Below, piece after piece: positions 17,974-27,769 of a stretch of 54,270 bases of DNA. Both the position numbers and the translations under genes were made by a program. Position 1 is the first letter of the stretch. Each line of letters begins with the position of its first letter. The notes below the pieces were generated by a model. That model ran no database searches. It had not been told where the DNA came from and worked only from the letters and a program-made list of their open reading frames with translations. This stretch comes from Candidatus Neomicrothrix parvicella RN1. Its GTDB lineage: Bacteria > Actinomycetota > Acidimicrobiia > Acidimicrobiales > VFJN01. The stretch lies in the NCBI GenBank assembly GCA_945898515.1, contig CAMDIH010000005.1, forward strand, positions 1-54,270. Direction: 5' to 3'.

Positions 17974-19578
17974 TTACGCAGGCACGCCACGCAGGGAGGC
18001 GGTTTCGATAGTCACCCGGGGCTCGGGAGTGCCATCGCCGCGATCGGTGATCCATACGAGGACGGCTTGGCCCGTGGTCTTTTTGAGGTCGATGGTGGTG
18101 GTGCCGGCCTTGATGCCGCTCATGGTGGTCACGGGGTTCCCCCATCCCTCGAACGACCCAGGGTCGGTATCGGCAACGTAGAAGCTGGCCGACCATCCGT
18201 TGGTGGGGCTCGTCAGGGTGAGGTCGTCAAGTTGACTCAACTCCGCGCCCGTCAGCACGAGACCCACTCCGTCCTTGAGGGCGGTGATGTCGCGGTTGTC
18301 GTACCGCTCGGTACTCCAGGTCGTAGCCGGATCTAGGTCGATCACGCTGGCGGCGTCCTCATCGTTTTCCTGGCTGTCGCCGAACGGGTCGAAGGCCTTG
18401 GCGGTGCTGATGGCGATGGTGCCGGAGGTCCCCTCCGAGGGTCCGGTGATGGCCTCGCGCACGCTGCCCAAGACATTCCCGGCCCCGCTGCGTTGGAGCA
18501 GGGCACCGGCCACCCCGAGGCTCACGGCGAGGATCACCAGCATGAGGGTGGGGACGAGCCAACTCCGTTCGGTTTCTCGGAAGGTGCTCCGGGGTGCGGA
18601 GGCTGCAGTGACGGGGGGCGGGTCGGGGACGGGCGGCGCCGCGGCCGCCGGCGCTGCAGCAAGGGTGGTCATGGTGAGGTCAGCTTCGAGATCAGGGGTG
18701 GCGCCTGCCGCCAGGAGGGCGGCCCGCAGGTCGCTGGCCGATGGGTAACGCTGCTGGGGGACCCGGGCCATGGCCCGTCCCACGATTTCCTCCAGCGCTT
18801 TGGGGACGCTTGGGCGTACCTGACGAGGTCGCAATGGATCACGCTGAAGACGAGCCAGGGCGGTGGCGGTGTCGTTATCAGCGACGAAGGGCGGACGTCC
18901 GCAGAGCATCTCGTAGAGCACGATGCCGAGGCTGTAGATGTCGGTGCGAGCATCGACGGGTTTCCCCTCCACCTGTTCCGGAGACAGGTATTTGGCGGTC
19001 CCCACCATCAAGCCCGGTTGGGTGAGGTCCGCCTCCGAGAGCGCCTTGGCGATCCCAAAGTCGGCCACTTTCACGCGCCCATCGCGGCACAAGAGAATGT
19101 TGGCCGGTTTGATGTCGCGGTGGACGAGCCCCGCCCGATGGGCGGCGTCGAGAGCCTCGGCTACTTGGGCCGCAAGACTGGCCGCCTGCCAGGGGTCGAC
19201 GGGCGTGCGGTCGTCGAGTCGTTGCCGCAGCGTCTGGCCGGTGACGAGTTCCATCACGATGGCCTCGGTGCCGTTGTCTGAGCAGGTGTCGTAGATCGCC
19301 ACGATGCCGGGATGGGCGAGCCGGGCCGCCGCCACGGCCTCCTGCCGGAATCGGGTGACAAAAGATGCATCGGCAGCCAGATGGGGATGCAACAGCTTCA
19401 GGGCCACCTGGCGCCGCAGTACTTCGTCGCTGCCTTGCCACACCTGGGCCATTCCCCCCGTCGCCACCAGTTCCCCGAGTCGGTAGCGGCCCGCCAGCAC
19501 TCGGCCGGGGACAACCGCGATGGGGGGCGAAGCAAGGGGGGTGACGGGGAGACCGCGGGGCGGGGTTGGGCTTGACAC
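17974..19578 (-). CDS. Ser/Thr protein kinase with TM and C-terminal discoidin-like extracytoplasmic domain
   Basis: GLVHRDIKPANILLCRDGRVKVADFGIAKAL; TM VPTLMLVILAVSLGVAGALL; C-terminal IDLDPATTWSTERYDN. Confidence 0.9.
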   Translation of the reverse strand: MSSPTPPRGLPVTPLASPPIAVVPGRVLAGRYRLGELVATGGMAQVWQGSDEVLRRQVALKLLHPHLAADASFVTRFRQEAVAAARLAHPGIVAIYDTCSDNGTEAIVMELVTGQTLRQRLDDRTPVDPWQAASLAAQVAEALDAAHRAGLVHRDIKPANILLCRDGRVKVADFGIAKALSEADLTQPGLMVGTAKYLSPEQVEGKPVDARTDIYSLGIVLYEMLCGRPPFVADNDTATALARLQRDPLRPRQVRPSVPKALEEIVGRAMARVPQQRYPSASDLRAALLAAGATPDLEADLTMTTLAAAPAAAAPPVPDPPPVTAASAPRSTFRETERSWLVPTLMLVILAVSLGVAGALLQRSGAGNVLGSVREAITGPSEGTSGTIAISTAKAFDPFGDSQENDEDAASVIDLDPATTWSTERYDNRDITALKDGVGLVLTGAELSQLDDLTLTSPTNGWSASFYVADTDPGSFEGWGNPVTTMSGIKAGTTTIDLKKTTGQAVLVWITDRGDGTPEPRVTIETASLRGVPA

Positions 19579-19638
19579 TGCCGGGGGAGGATACCGCTGG
19601 GAGGGCGGCGGAGGAGATCGCTGGCGGTGGGACGCGGC

Positions 19639-20484
19639 CTACGCCGACGCCACCCAGGTGACGCCCATGACGCGCGGTCCGCCGTGGGTGCCGATCACCG
19701 GTCCGATATGTCCGGTGCGGATCGACTGGCGCGGGTAGATGTCGGCGAGAAGTTCCAACATCTCCTCGATCTCCGCCGCCGGGGCCAAGCCATGGGTAAC
19801 GCAGAGATGTTCAATGGCGCCCGCCTCGGCCACCTTGTCTCGCAGCGCCACGAGCGCCTTCTTGCGGGTACGGGCTTTCCCAGCCTCCTCCACCTCCCCA
19901 CTGGAGATATCCAGAATCGGTTTGATCGACAGCAGAGAGCCAACGAGCGCTTGGGCACCCCCGATTCGGCCGCCCTTCTTGAGGTTTTCGAGGGTGTCGA
20001 GGGCTCCCACCACGTGCGTGCGGGTGGCGAGGTTCTCGGCCAGCGTCACCACCTCGGCGGCTGATGCCCCGTCGGCGGCCGCCTGGGCGGCGAGCAGTAC
20101 CTGTGTGCCGAGACCAGAGGTAATGGAGCGGGAATCAACTACCCGGACGTCGAGGTCGCCGCCGATGGCCCGGGCGGCGTTCTGGGCCGACTGCATGGTG
20201 GCGGAAAGGCCCGAGGAGAGGTTGATGCACACCACGGCGTCGGCGCCGGCCTGCTGCTGCCGCCGGAAGGCAGCCTCGAACTTGCCGGGGGCGGGTGCTG
20301 CGGTCTCGGGCAGGGTGCTCGAAGCCATGAGTTTCTCGTAGAAATCCTCCACCGAGAGTTCGCTGCGGTCTTCGTATTCCTCGTCGCCAAAACGGATTGA
20401 GAGGGGCACCACCTCCACCCCATGGGTTTCGACTTCCTCGTCGGTGAGATCGGAACTGCTGTCGGTCACGATACGAACGGGCAT
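19639..20484 (-). CDS. DegV family fatty-acid-binding protein
   Basis: VRIVTDSSSDLTDEEVETHGVEVVPLSIRFGDEEYEDRSELS. Confidence 0.92.
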   Translation of the reverse strand: MPVRIVTDSSSDLTDEEVETHGVEVVPLSIRFGDEEYEDRSELSVEDFYEKLMASSTLPETAAPAPGKFEAAFRRQQQAGADAVVCINLSSGLSATMQSAQNAARAIGGDLDVRVVDSRSITSGLGTQVLLAAQAAADGASAAEVVTLAENLATRTHVVGALDTLENLKKGGRIGGAQALVGSLLSIKPILDISSGEVEEAGKARTRKKALVALRDKVAEAGAIEHLCVTHGLAPAAEIEEMLELLADIYPRQSIRTGHIGPVIGTHGGPRVMGVTWVASA

Positions 20485-20530
20485 GGGAGAAACGCTCCTG
20501 AGGCGGTGGATGAGCGAGGTCGTTCAGAAC

Positions 20531-22555
20531 CTACTGCCCGGCGGTGGTGGGAGGGTTCGTTCGATGCGATGGGTGGTCGGGGGTGGCGATGAGGCGTCCG
20601 CTGCGACGGGTGCGCCGCCAGTGCCGGGCCCACCAGATCATGAGAAATAACCCGGCACCGATGGACAAAACGATGCCGGCTCCCGCCACGGCGGTGGAAC
20701 GCACCGTGTAGCGGGACACCACGAGTTGGCGCTGACCGTTGGGGGAGGTGACTTCGATGTTGAGAGGGAACGCCCCGGACGCCCGAGCCACCACGGGAAT
20801 GTCGAGGCGGGTGGAGGTTTCTACCAACCTGATGGGGATGGTCGTTCCCTCGGGGAAGGCAAGTTTGGGGCTGCGCAGGCGGATAACGACGTTCATGGGG
20901 ACCCCCGAGTCATTGCGGAGGGTGAGGGGGACAGTTCCTTTGCGGTCGGTGAGGGTGAGTACGAATCGTTCGGGTCCGCTGATTCCCGCCACGAGATCGT
21001 TGATCGTGCTGACCACATCGTCGGCCACCGCTTGGCGGTCCACGCGAGAGAGGTCGGCGGCGGTGGCGAGGAGAAACCGTCGGTCGACGTCGTCCGCCAC
21101 GGGGCTGGTGACTCCAACTAGGCCACCGAAGGTCGCCACGACGGATCGGTCGGCCTTGATCTCCCTGGCTTCGGAGGGCGCGATGCGGTTGAGACGGGTC
21201 GGGGTGAGGGAACGGGACACGGGGTTCTGGCGGGCGTCTCGGAGGGGGGCAACCGTGTCGAACAGGTCGGCGAGGCTCACGGCCGAGAACACACCCACAG
21301 CATCGAGTCCGGTGAGGATGGTTCGAACTGTGTCGGGGTTGACCGTCGTGTCCAACGGGAGGACTGCTCCGCGTTCCACTCCCGGCTGTTCGAACCAGAG
21401 CACGGCGAGTTCAGTGAGCACGCGATTAGCCACCAGGGCGGGGGTGCCGGGGCCTTCGAGGCGGTCGATAACAACCGGATCCAGGGCCATGGCGTCAACG
21501 GCGGAGGGGACCACCTCGGTGTCGTTGTCGGTCTCAGGGGCTGCCAACAGAAAGGGCTTGGCCGGCGAGAGGTTGACGAGGTTGTCCGGGAGTGGCGCAA
21601 CCTGGGCGTCGCTGACCACGGCGTGGCGGGCGCCGAGGCCGGGCAGGGTCGCTAGCCCATCGGCACCCAGGTCCGGACCAGCCAGCCAGGTGGTTTCGGT
21701 AGGGGGTCTCCCGAAGGTGTCGCTGAGTACGAGGTCGCCACGTTGTATCTGACGAAGGAGTTCGTACTGGAGGTCCGCCGCCACAAGCGCATCGAGGGAG
21801 ATGTTCACGTAGGGCCGTTGGAGGAGCGGGCGCCCTGCTGCCGCTTTTTTCAGGCCGGTGAGCAGGTTCGCCGCCGGTTTGCCCAGGGCCGAGAGACTGT
21901 CGATTGTTTGGGGAGTGACCGCCAGGGAGACAACGGTGTTATCAACCGATCCCAGGGCGGCCACTAATCCGGCGATGGCGTCGAGTTCGTCCGTGTCGAT
22001 GGCGGGGGTGATGCCGTCGGTGGCGACCGGCGGCGCGGCGAGTTCGGCTATGACCGCGACGCGCAGCGCAGTGGCCTCGGCGGCGGGCGGCACGATCATG
22101 TGGGTGACGAGGCTGGTCAGTTCCGTGCCGTCCGCGTTCGTGGCGCTGATCTCCAGGGGGTAGACGCCGCTGGTGGTCAGCGCCACTCCACCGGTGCTCG
22201 CGTCCAGGGAGATAGCGAAGCGTCGGGTGCCTCCGGGGGCCTCCGGCAGGGTGGCCAGTGGCGTAACGATGGTGGCCAGTTGGCTCCGGAGGCCGTTGCC
22301 GTCGATGGTGGTAGCGAGTTCGGAGCGGGATCGCACCCGCTGATGGATCGACAGGGTGACGCTGCCGTCGGTGGGGACGCCGGGAAGGCGGAGTTGCACC
22401 GCGAACTCGGAGCCCGGGGTGGCTACGGGCGTTTGGGCGACGAGCTCGATGGAGGCGTCGGCTTGGCGGGGCGCGGCGTCGGCTTCGCGCAGTGCGGTTG
22501 GACCAGCCAGGACCGTGGTGAGCACCACGAGGGCGCCGAAGGCCCGGCGGGTCAT
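20531..22555 (-). CDS. DUF6049 family secreted/membrane protein
   Basis: Signal peptide at MTRRAFGALVVLTTVLAGPTALREADAAPRQ, C-terminal TM followed by basic residues; at the mycobacterial Rv3909-like position. Start placed at 22555 with a 4-nt overlap with the GNAT stop. Confidence 0.75.
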   Translation of the reverse strand: MTRRAFGALVVLTTVLAGPTALREADAAPRQADASIELVAQTPVATPGSEFAVQLRLPGVPTDGSVTLSIHQRVRSRSELATTIDGNGLRSQLATIVTPLATLPEAPGGTRRFAISLDASTGGVALTTSGVYPLEISATNADGTELTSLVTHMIVPPAAEATALRVAVIAELAAPPVATDGITPAIDTDELDAIAGLVAALGSVDNTVVSLAVTPQTIDSLSALGKPAANLLTGLKKAAAGRPLLQRPYVNISLDALVAADLQYELLRQIQRGDLVLSDTFGRPPTETTWLAGPDLGADGLATLPGLGARHAVVSDAQVAPLPDNLVNLSPAKPFLLAAPETDNDTEVVPSAVDAMALDPVVIDRLEGPGTPALVANRVLTELAVLWFEQPGVERGAVLPLDTTVNPDTVRTILTGLDAVGVFSAVSLADLFDTVAPLRDARQNPVSRSLTPTRLNRIAPSEAREIKADRSVVATFGGLVGVTSPVADDVDRRFLLATAADLSRVDRQAVADDVVSTINDLVAGISGPERFVLTLTDRKGTVPLTLRNDSGVPMNVVIRLRSPKLAFPEGTTIPIRLVETSTRLDIPVVARASGAFPLNIEVTSPNGQRQLVVSRYTVRSTAVAGAGIVLSIGAGLFLMIWWARHWRRTRRSGRLIATPDHPSHRTNPPTTAGQ

Positions 22556-23277
22556 TGCCCGGGCCCGTCGAGGGAGCGCCGCAGCACGGCGAGTCCATCG
22601 GGCTGCATACGGAACCCCAGACGTGCGTAGAGCGCCAACGCCGAGCCGTTGTCTTCCTGGGTGTTGACGGTGATTTCCCTGGCCCCCCATCGCCGGAGCC
22701 AGCGAAGCCCATCGGCGACCAGGGCGCTGCCGATGCCCTGCCGGTGCGCCTCGGGGTCCACGGCGAGCCTCTGGAGATAGCCCCGGGGTCCGGCCCGGCC
22801 GGTGATGGCATAGCCCACGATGGTGGCCTCATGGCTGCGGGTTACCGCGACCGCCAGCCGGGCTGAGGGGGTGGCGGCAATGGCATCGGTGAGGCCGGAG
22901 TCGTCGAGGCGCCAGAACGGGGGGAACGACGCCGCGTCAATGGCGAGGATGGCCGGCTGCTCGGCTGGTCGTGTTCGGCGAAGTTCCACGTTTGACACCC
23001 GCAGACGGGGGATGTCGTAGAGGGTGCGCTTGAGGAGGTGGAGGCGTTCGAGCACGCTGAACCCCGACTGCAGAAAGGGGATTTGGTCCACGCCGGTCAG
23101 GGCGGCGGTGATGGCGGAGTCGTATCCCGCACCGGGTAACTCGCTCAGGCACTGTTCGATGATGGCGAGCGAAGGGCGACCGCGCGTGGGAGTGAGGTAG
23201 GCGGTAGTCACATCACCTCGCCAGGGGGTCACGCGGAGTTTGGAATTTGCCCCCGCGAGGATGCGATGCCCGGTCAT
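22552..23277 (-). CDS. GNAT family N-acetyltransferase
   Basis: YLQRLAVDPEAHRQGIGSALVADGLRWLRRWGAREITVNTQEDNGSALALYARLGF. Confidence 0.88.
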   Translation of the reverse strand: MTGHRILAGANSKLRVTPWRGDVTTAYLTPTRGRPSLAIIEQCLSELPGAGYDSAITAALTGVDQIPFLQSGFSVLERLHLLKRTLYDIPRLRVSNVELRRTRPAEQPAILAIDAASFPPFWRLDDSGLTDAIAATPSARLAVAVTRSHEATIVGYAITGRAGPRGYLQRLAVDPEAHRQGIGSALVADGLRWLRRWGAREITVNTQEDNGSALALYARLGFRMQPDGLAVLRRSLDGPGQ

Positions 23278-23321
23278 ACCGCCACGGTACCGGCACGGCT
23301 CTGGTGGTTACGATCGCTTTC

Positions 23322-24341
23322 GTGGCCGACGTCGTGTACATCACCCATCCGCGCTATCTCGACCATGACAACGGTCGTGCTCATCCCGAACGGCCGGAAC
23401 GCCTGCGGGCCGTACTTGAGGGCATCCACGAAGCCGGCTTGGGGGAGGCCCTACGGCCGATGGGGCCCCGGCCCGCCACGCTGGACGAGTTGGAACTTGC
23501 TCACGATCCTGCGCTGGTGGCGCGCGTGGCGGCCATGGGGGCCGGGGGAGGAGGTTGGCTGGATGCCGATACGGCGATGAGTGAGCACTCCTATGAGGCC
23601 GCGATCCTGGCGGCGGGCGCGGGACTCACGGCGGTTGAGGCCCTCGTGTCGGGGGCTGCCGAGAGCGCGTTTTGTGCCGTGCGGCCCCCTGGCCATCACG
23701 CCACGCCGACGCGCTCCATGGGGTTCTGCCTCTTCAACAACGTGGCGGTTACCGCGGCGGCCCTGGCCGACCAGGGCGAGCGCGTGCTGGTGGTGGATTA
23801 CGACGCCCATCATGGCAACGGCACCCAGGACGTGTTCTGGGCCGATCCGGACGTGGCCTACATCTCCTACCACCAGTACCCGCTCTACCCAGGCTCAGGT
23901 GCGTTGGGGGATATCGGGGGCGGGGAAGGGTGGGGGACCACGCACAATCTGCCCCTACCGGCCGGTGCCACCGGTGATGCGTATCGGGCCGGCGTGGACG
24001 AGGTGATCGCCCCGTTTGCGGCCGTATTTCAACCCACCTGGTTGCTAATCTCGGCGGGGTTCGACGCCCACCGGGCGGATCCCATCACCGATCTTGGCCT
24101 CTCGGCAGGCGACTACGCCGACCTCACGGCGGCCCTGTTGACCCTTGTGCCACCGGGTCGTCGGATCGTGTTCTTGGAGGGCGGCTACGACCTAGAGGCC
24201 CTGCGCCTGTCGGCCGCCGCGTGCGTGGCGGCTATGGCCGGTGAGCGTCTGGTGCCCGAACCGCCTACCAGTGGGGGGCCGGGGCGTGAGGTGGTGGCTC
24301 AGGCGAGCCGCATTCAGGCCGAGTGCACGCCCTCGCTCTGA
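23322..24341 (+). CDS. Histone deacetylase/AcuC-like deacetylase family protein
   Basis: HPERPERL, VRPPGHHAT, FCLFNNVAVTA, VLVVDYDAHHGNGTQDVFW, SAGFDAHRADP; start within ORF 23247..24341. Confidence 0.9.
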   Translation: MADVVYITHPRYLDHDNGRAHPERPERLRAVLEGIHEAGLGEALRPMGPRPATLDELELAHDPALVARVAAMGAGGGGWLDADTAMSEHSYEAAILAAGAGLTAVEALVSGAAESAFCAVRPPGHHATPTRSMGFCLFNNVAVTAAALADQGERVLVVDYDAHHGNGTQDVFWADPDVAYISYHQYPLYPGSGALGDIGGGEGWGTTHNLPLPAGATGDAYRAGVDEVIAPFAAVFQPTWLLISAGFDAHRADPITDLGLSAGDYADLTAALLTLVPPGRRIVFLEGGYDLEALRLSAAACVAAMAGERLVPEPPTSGGPGREVVAQASRIQAECTPSL

Positions 24342-24430
24342 GGGCTGGCCGGCGGCCTGGGGCCGAGGGGGGTTGGGCCGCCGCCGAAGGGGGGGTTTAG
24401 AAGGCGTGGTGATCTGCCGATGAAGTCTCT

Positions 24431-25513
24431 ATGACGCTGTTGGAAGAAATGTTGTCGCACCTGAGGGAAGTCCAGGGATCGGACCTCCATCTGAAGCCCC
24501 GAGCTGTTCCGCACGTGCGGGTGGACGGCGAGTTACGGCTCGCGCCGTTCGAGGCCCTCGAGCCCGGTGTGGTGGAAGCCCTGGCGGCCGAGGTTTTCGC
24601 CGCGGATCGCCTGGAGGAACTCGCTGAGCGCGGTGAGGTCAGCGGCGCCCTCGGCCTGCCGGGCATTGGTCGCTTTCGGGTGTCCGTGCATCGCCAGCGG
24701 GGATCGTTGGCGATGGTGTTGAGGCAGGTACCCCCGGAGGTGCCGGATCTTGATGCGTTGGGCCTCTCGCCCCAGTTGGATCGCTTCGCCGAGGAGGTCT
24801 CCGGTCTCGTGCTCATCACCGGCGCGCCGGGCTCGGGCAAGTCCACCACGGTGGCCGCGTTGGTAGACCGCATCAACCGTCGCCGGTCATGCCACATCCT
24901 CACGATCGAGGATCCGATCGAGGCCCTCCACGCCGACATCGAAGCCATCGTGACTCAACGTGAGATTGGTAGCGATACCACCAGTTATGGCGCTGCCGTG
25001 CGCAGTGGCCTACGCCAGGACGCCGATGTGATGTTCGTCGGCGAGGTCAACGATGTTGAGACGGCGCGAGCGGTGCTCTTGGCGGCGCAGGTGGGGCATC
25101 TTGTGATTTCCACCATGCAGGCCGCCAACATCTCGGACACGTTGGTTCGCTTTATTGATTTGTTCCCCGTTTCCGAGCAAGCCAGCGCTCGGGAGGTGTT
25201 GGTAGGAGTCTTGCGGGGCGTCGTGAGCCAGCGACTGCTGGAGCGAGCTGATGGTAAGGGTCGGATTCCGGCGTTGGAGATTTTGGTGGGCACCTCCCGG
25301 GTGATCGATTGCATCTCTGATCCGCTGCTTCTTCACAACCTCGACAGGGTGCTGGCGGACGGGCGGTATCACGGCATGCAGACGTTGGATCAAGCGTTGC
25401 TGGAGTTGACACGCGATGGGATGGTCAGCCTCGGTGATGCATTGGCCGTGTCCTCGAACCCCGAGGGGCTTCGTATCTCACTGAGCGAAGCGGGGGTCGG
25501 CGCCTCGCTCTGA
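24431..25513 (+). CDS. PilT-like type IV pilus retraction/secretion ATPase
   Basis: VLITGAPGSGKSTTVAALVDRINRRRSCHILTIEDPIE; GEVNDVETARAVLLAAQVGHLVISTMQ. Confidence 0.85.
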   Translation: MTLLEEMLSHLREVQGSDLHLKPRAVPHVRVDGELRLAPFEALEPGVVEALAAEVFAADRLEELAERGEVSGALGLPGIGRFRVSVHRQRGSLAMVLRQVPPEVPDLDALGLSPQLDRFAEEVSGLVLITGAPGSGKSTTVAALVDRINRRRSCHILTIEDPIEALHADIEAIVTQREIGSDTTSYGAAVRSGLRQDADVMFVGEVNDVETARAVLLAAQVGHLVISTMQAANISDTLVRFIDLFPVSEQASAREVLVGVLRGVVSQRLLERADGKGRIPALEILVGTSRVIDCISDPLLLHNLDRVLADGRYHGMQTLDQALLELTRDGMVSLGDALAVSSNPEGLRISLSEAGVGASL

Positions 25514-25572
25514 GGGGGCCTTGGTCATATCGGTTCGGAAGACGCGGGGCTCTGCGCCTACCCTCCTCACCC

Positions 25573-26979
25573 GTGATCCCTGAGCGCTTCGCCCCAATCT
25601 TCGATGGTGTGGGTCCGTTGGCCCGCCGATTCGAGGTGGCGGGGTACCGGATCTACCTCGTGGGTGGAATTGTGCGTGATCTGGTGCTCGGTCGCCCGCT
25701 CAGTGAGAGGGCCGATATGGACCTCACCACCAACGCCCGACCGGAGATCACCGCCGAAGTGGTGCGGGGGTGGGCCGATGCGGTGTGGGAACAAGGGGCC
25801 CGCTTCGGGACGATTGGTGTGAAAAAGGGTGAGACGATCTTTGAGATCACGACGCACCGTTCCGAGGCCTACTCGCCCGACTCCCGCAATCCCGATGTTT
25901 CCTTCGGCGATGACGTTGAGGTGGATCTTTCACGGCGTGATTTCACGGTGAACGCCATGGCCCTGCGCGTCACGGGAACCGACGGCGAGGCATCGGAACT
26001 GATCGATCCCTTCGGTGGAGCCGCGGACCTCGCGTCGAGCACCTTGCGCACGCCGTTGGCACCGGAAATTTCCTTCGCCGACGACCCGCTGCGGATGTTG
26101 CGGGCGGCCCGCTTTGTGGCGGGGTACGGTCTCGCCCCGGTGCCGGAGTTGGTGGCGGCGGTGCAAGCCTTGGCGGGCCGCTTGGAGATCGTGTCGGCCG
26201 AGCGGGTGCGGGACGAACTGAGCAAACTCCTGGTGGTGAACGAGCCGAGTCTGGGCCTGTGGTTTCTGGTCGACAACGGACTGGCCGACATGGTCCTGCC
26301 CGAGCTTCCCGCTATGCAGGTTGAGCAGGATCCGATCCACCGGCACAAGGATGTGTTGGCTCACACGGTGGCAGTGGTGTCCAAGACCCAACCCGAACTC
26401 GTGGTGCGCCTGGCCGCCTTGCTCCACGATGTGGGAAAGCCGAAAACCCGGATGATCGGACCGCGGGGGGTGTCGTTTCATCACCATGAGGTGGTGGGGG
26501 CACGGATGGCCCGTAACCGGATGCGGGCGCTGCGGTACCCGAATCACATCGTCGAGGCGGTCACCCAACTCGTGTACCTTCACCTGCGCTTCCATGGGTA
26601 CGGCGATGATCTTTGGACAGATGCGGCCGTGCGGCGGTACGTCCGTGATGCTGGCGATCTCCTGGATCAGCTCAATGAGCTCACTCGTTGTGACTGCACG
26701 ACGCGCAATGAGCGGAAGGCCCAGATGCTCTCGGCCCGCATGGATGCCCTCGAAGTTCGCATTGCGGAGCTTCGGGAGCAGGAGGCACTCGAAGCCATCC
26801 GTCCTGATCTTGATGGGCAGGCCGTGATGGCTCACCTGGGGATTCCCCCGGGTCGCGAGGTCGGGCAGGCGTTGGCGATGCTGCTCGAACTCCGGCTCGA
26901 TTCCGGCCCCGTGAGCGAGGCCGAGGCGCTACGGCGCCTCGATGAGTGGTGGGCGGATCGAGCATCGCCGTCGGATTGA
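25573..26979 (+). CDS. CCA tRNA nucleotidyltransferase family protein with HD domain
   Basis: YLVGGIVRDLVLGRPLSERADMDLTTNARPE; ALLHDVGKPKTR; SFHHHEVVGA. Confidence 0.93.
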   Translation: MIPERFAPIFDGVGPLARRFEVAGYRIYLVGGIVRDLVLGRPLSERADMDLTTNARPEITAEVVRGWADAVWEQGARFGTIGVKKGETIFEITTHRSEAYSPDSRNPDVSFGDDVEVDLSRRDFTVNAMALRVTGTDGEASELIDPFGGAADLASSTLRTPLAPEISFADDPLRMLRAARFVAGYGLAPVPELVAAVQALAGRLEIVSAERVRDELSKLLVVNEPSLGLWFLVDNGLADMVLPELPAMQVEQDPIHRHKDVLAHTVAVVSKTQPELVVRLAALLHDVGKPKTRMIGPRGVSFHHHEVVGARMARNRMRALRYPNHIVEAVTQLVYLHLRFHGYGDDLWTDAAVRRYVRDAGDLLDQLNELTRCDCTTRNERKAQMLSARMDALEVRIAELREQEALEAIRPDLDGQAVMAHLGIPPGREVGQALAMLLELRLDSGPVSEAEALRRLDEWWADRASPSD

Positions 26980-27011
26980 TCCGATGGCGGAACTCGGCGG
27001 GGGAGGGGCGA

Positions 27012-27701
27012 TTACATCCCTTGTTTGAGTGCTCGGACGATGAGGGTGGCGGGGACGAAGCGCATGTGTTCGTGCCAATGCTCGCTGCGCTGGGCCATGG
27101 CGATGGGCTCGGGCTCCAGCACGGTGTCCACCCGGAAGTTGGCTCGGCTGAGAGCGGTGAAGAGGTGGTGGATCGTGCGGGGTACCTGGCCGTCGATCGT
27201 GGTGGGATCCCAGTAGGTGCGCCGGACTTGGCACTCGGGGTTGTTGGTGTCCACCATGGCGAAGGCGGGGTGAGGCAGGGAAAATACGAGCGGGTGTCCG
27301 GGGCGCAACACGCGGTCCACCTGCCGGAATACGCGGTCGATGTCCTGCACTGGAGCCAGCCCGTGTACGGAAAGAACGGCATCGATGGTGTCGGCTCGTA
27401 TGAAGGCCAGTTCGGCGAGGGGAGTGTGGTGGATCTCCACCTTGACTCCCTCGCGTTCGCAGGCGGCGCGGGCCTCGGCCACTTGATCCGACGATTCGTC
27501 GATGGCGATGACCTTGGCCCCCTGACGGGCGAGGGCAATGGTGTTGTGGCCGGCGCCGCATCCAAGATCGACGATGCGCGTGCCCTCAACGGTGCCGAGG
27601 AGTTTGAGCACATCTTCGTGGGCTATGTCGGGCCCATAGGTCACTACGTCAGTGGGCAGGTGGCGACCGGCCGGAGTGGCGGCGCTAAAGCGTTGAGGCA
27701 T
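27012..27701 (-). CDS. Class I SAM-dependent methyltransferase
   Basis: GTRIVDLGCGAGHNTIALARQGAKVIAIDESSDQV. Confidence 0.88.
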   Translation of the reverse strand: MPQRFSAATPAGRHLPTDVVTYGPDIAHEDVLKLLGTVEGTRIVDLGCGAGHNTIALARQGAKVIAIDESSDQVAEARAACEREGVKVEIHHTPLAELAFIRADTIDAVLSVHGLAPVQDIDRVFRQVDRVLRPGHPLVFSLPHPAFAMVDTNNPECQVRRTYWDPTTIDGQVPRTIHHLFTALSRANFRVDTVLEPEPIAMAQRSEHWHEHMRFVPATLIVRALKQGM

Positions 27702-27769
27702 CTCTGCAGTCTGCCCGGGCGCGGCTTACGGCGCTTGTTTGATCTAGCGGTGCACCGCGGTTTCGTGCG

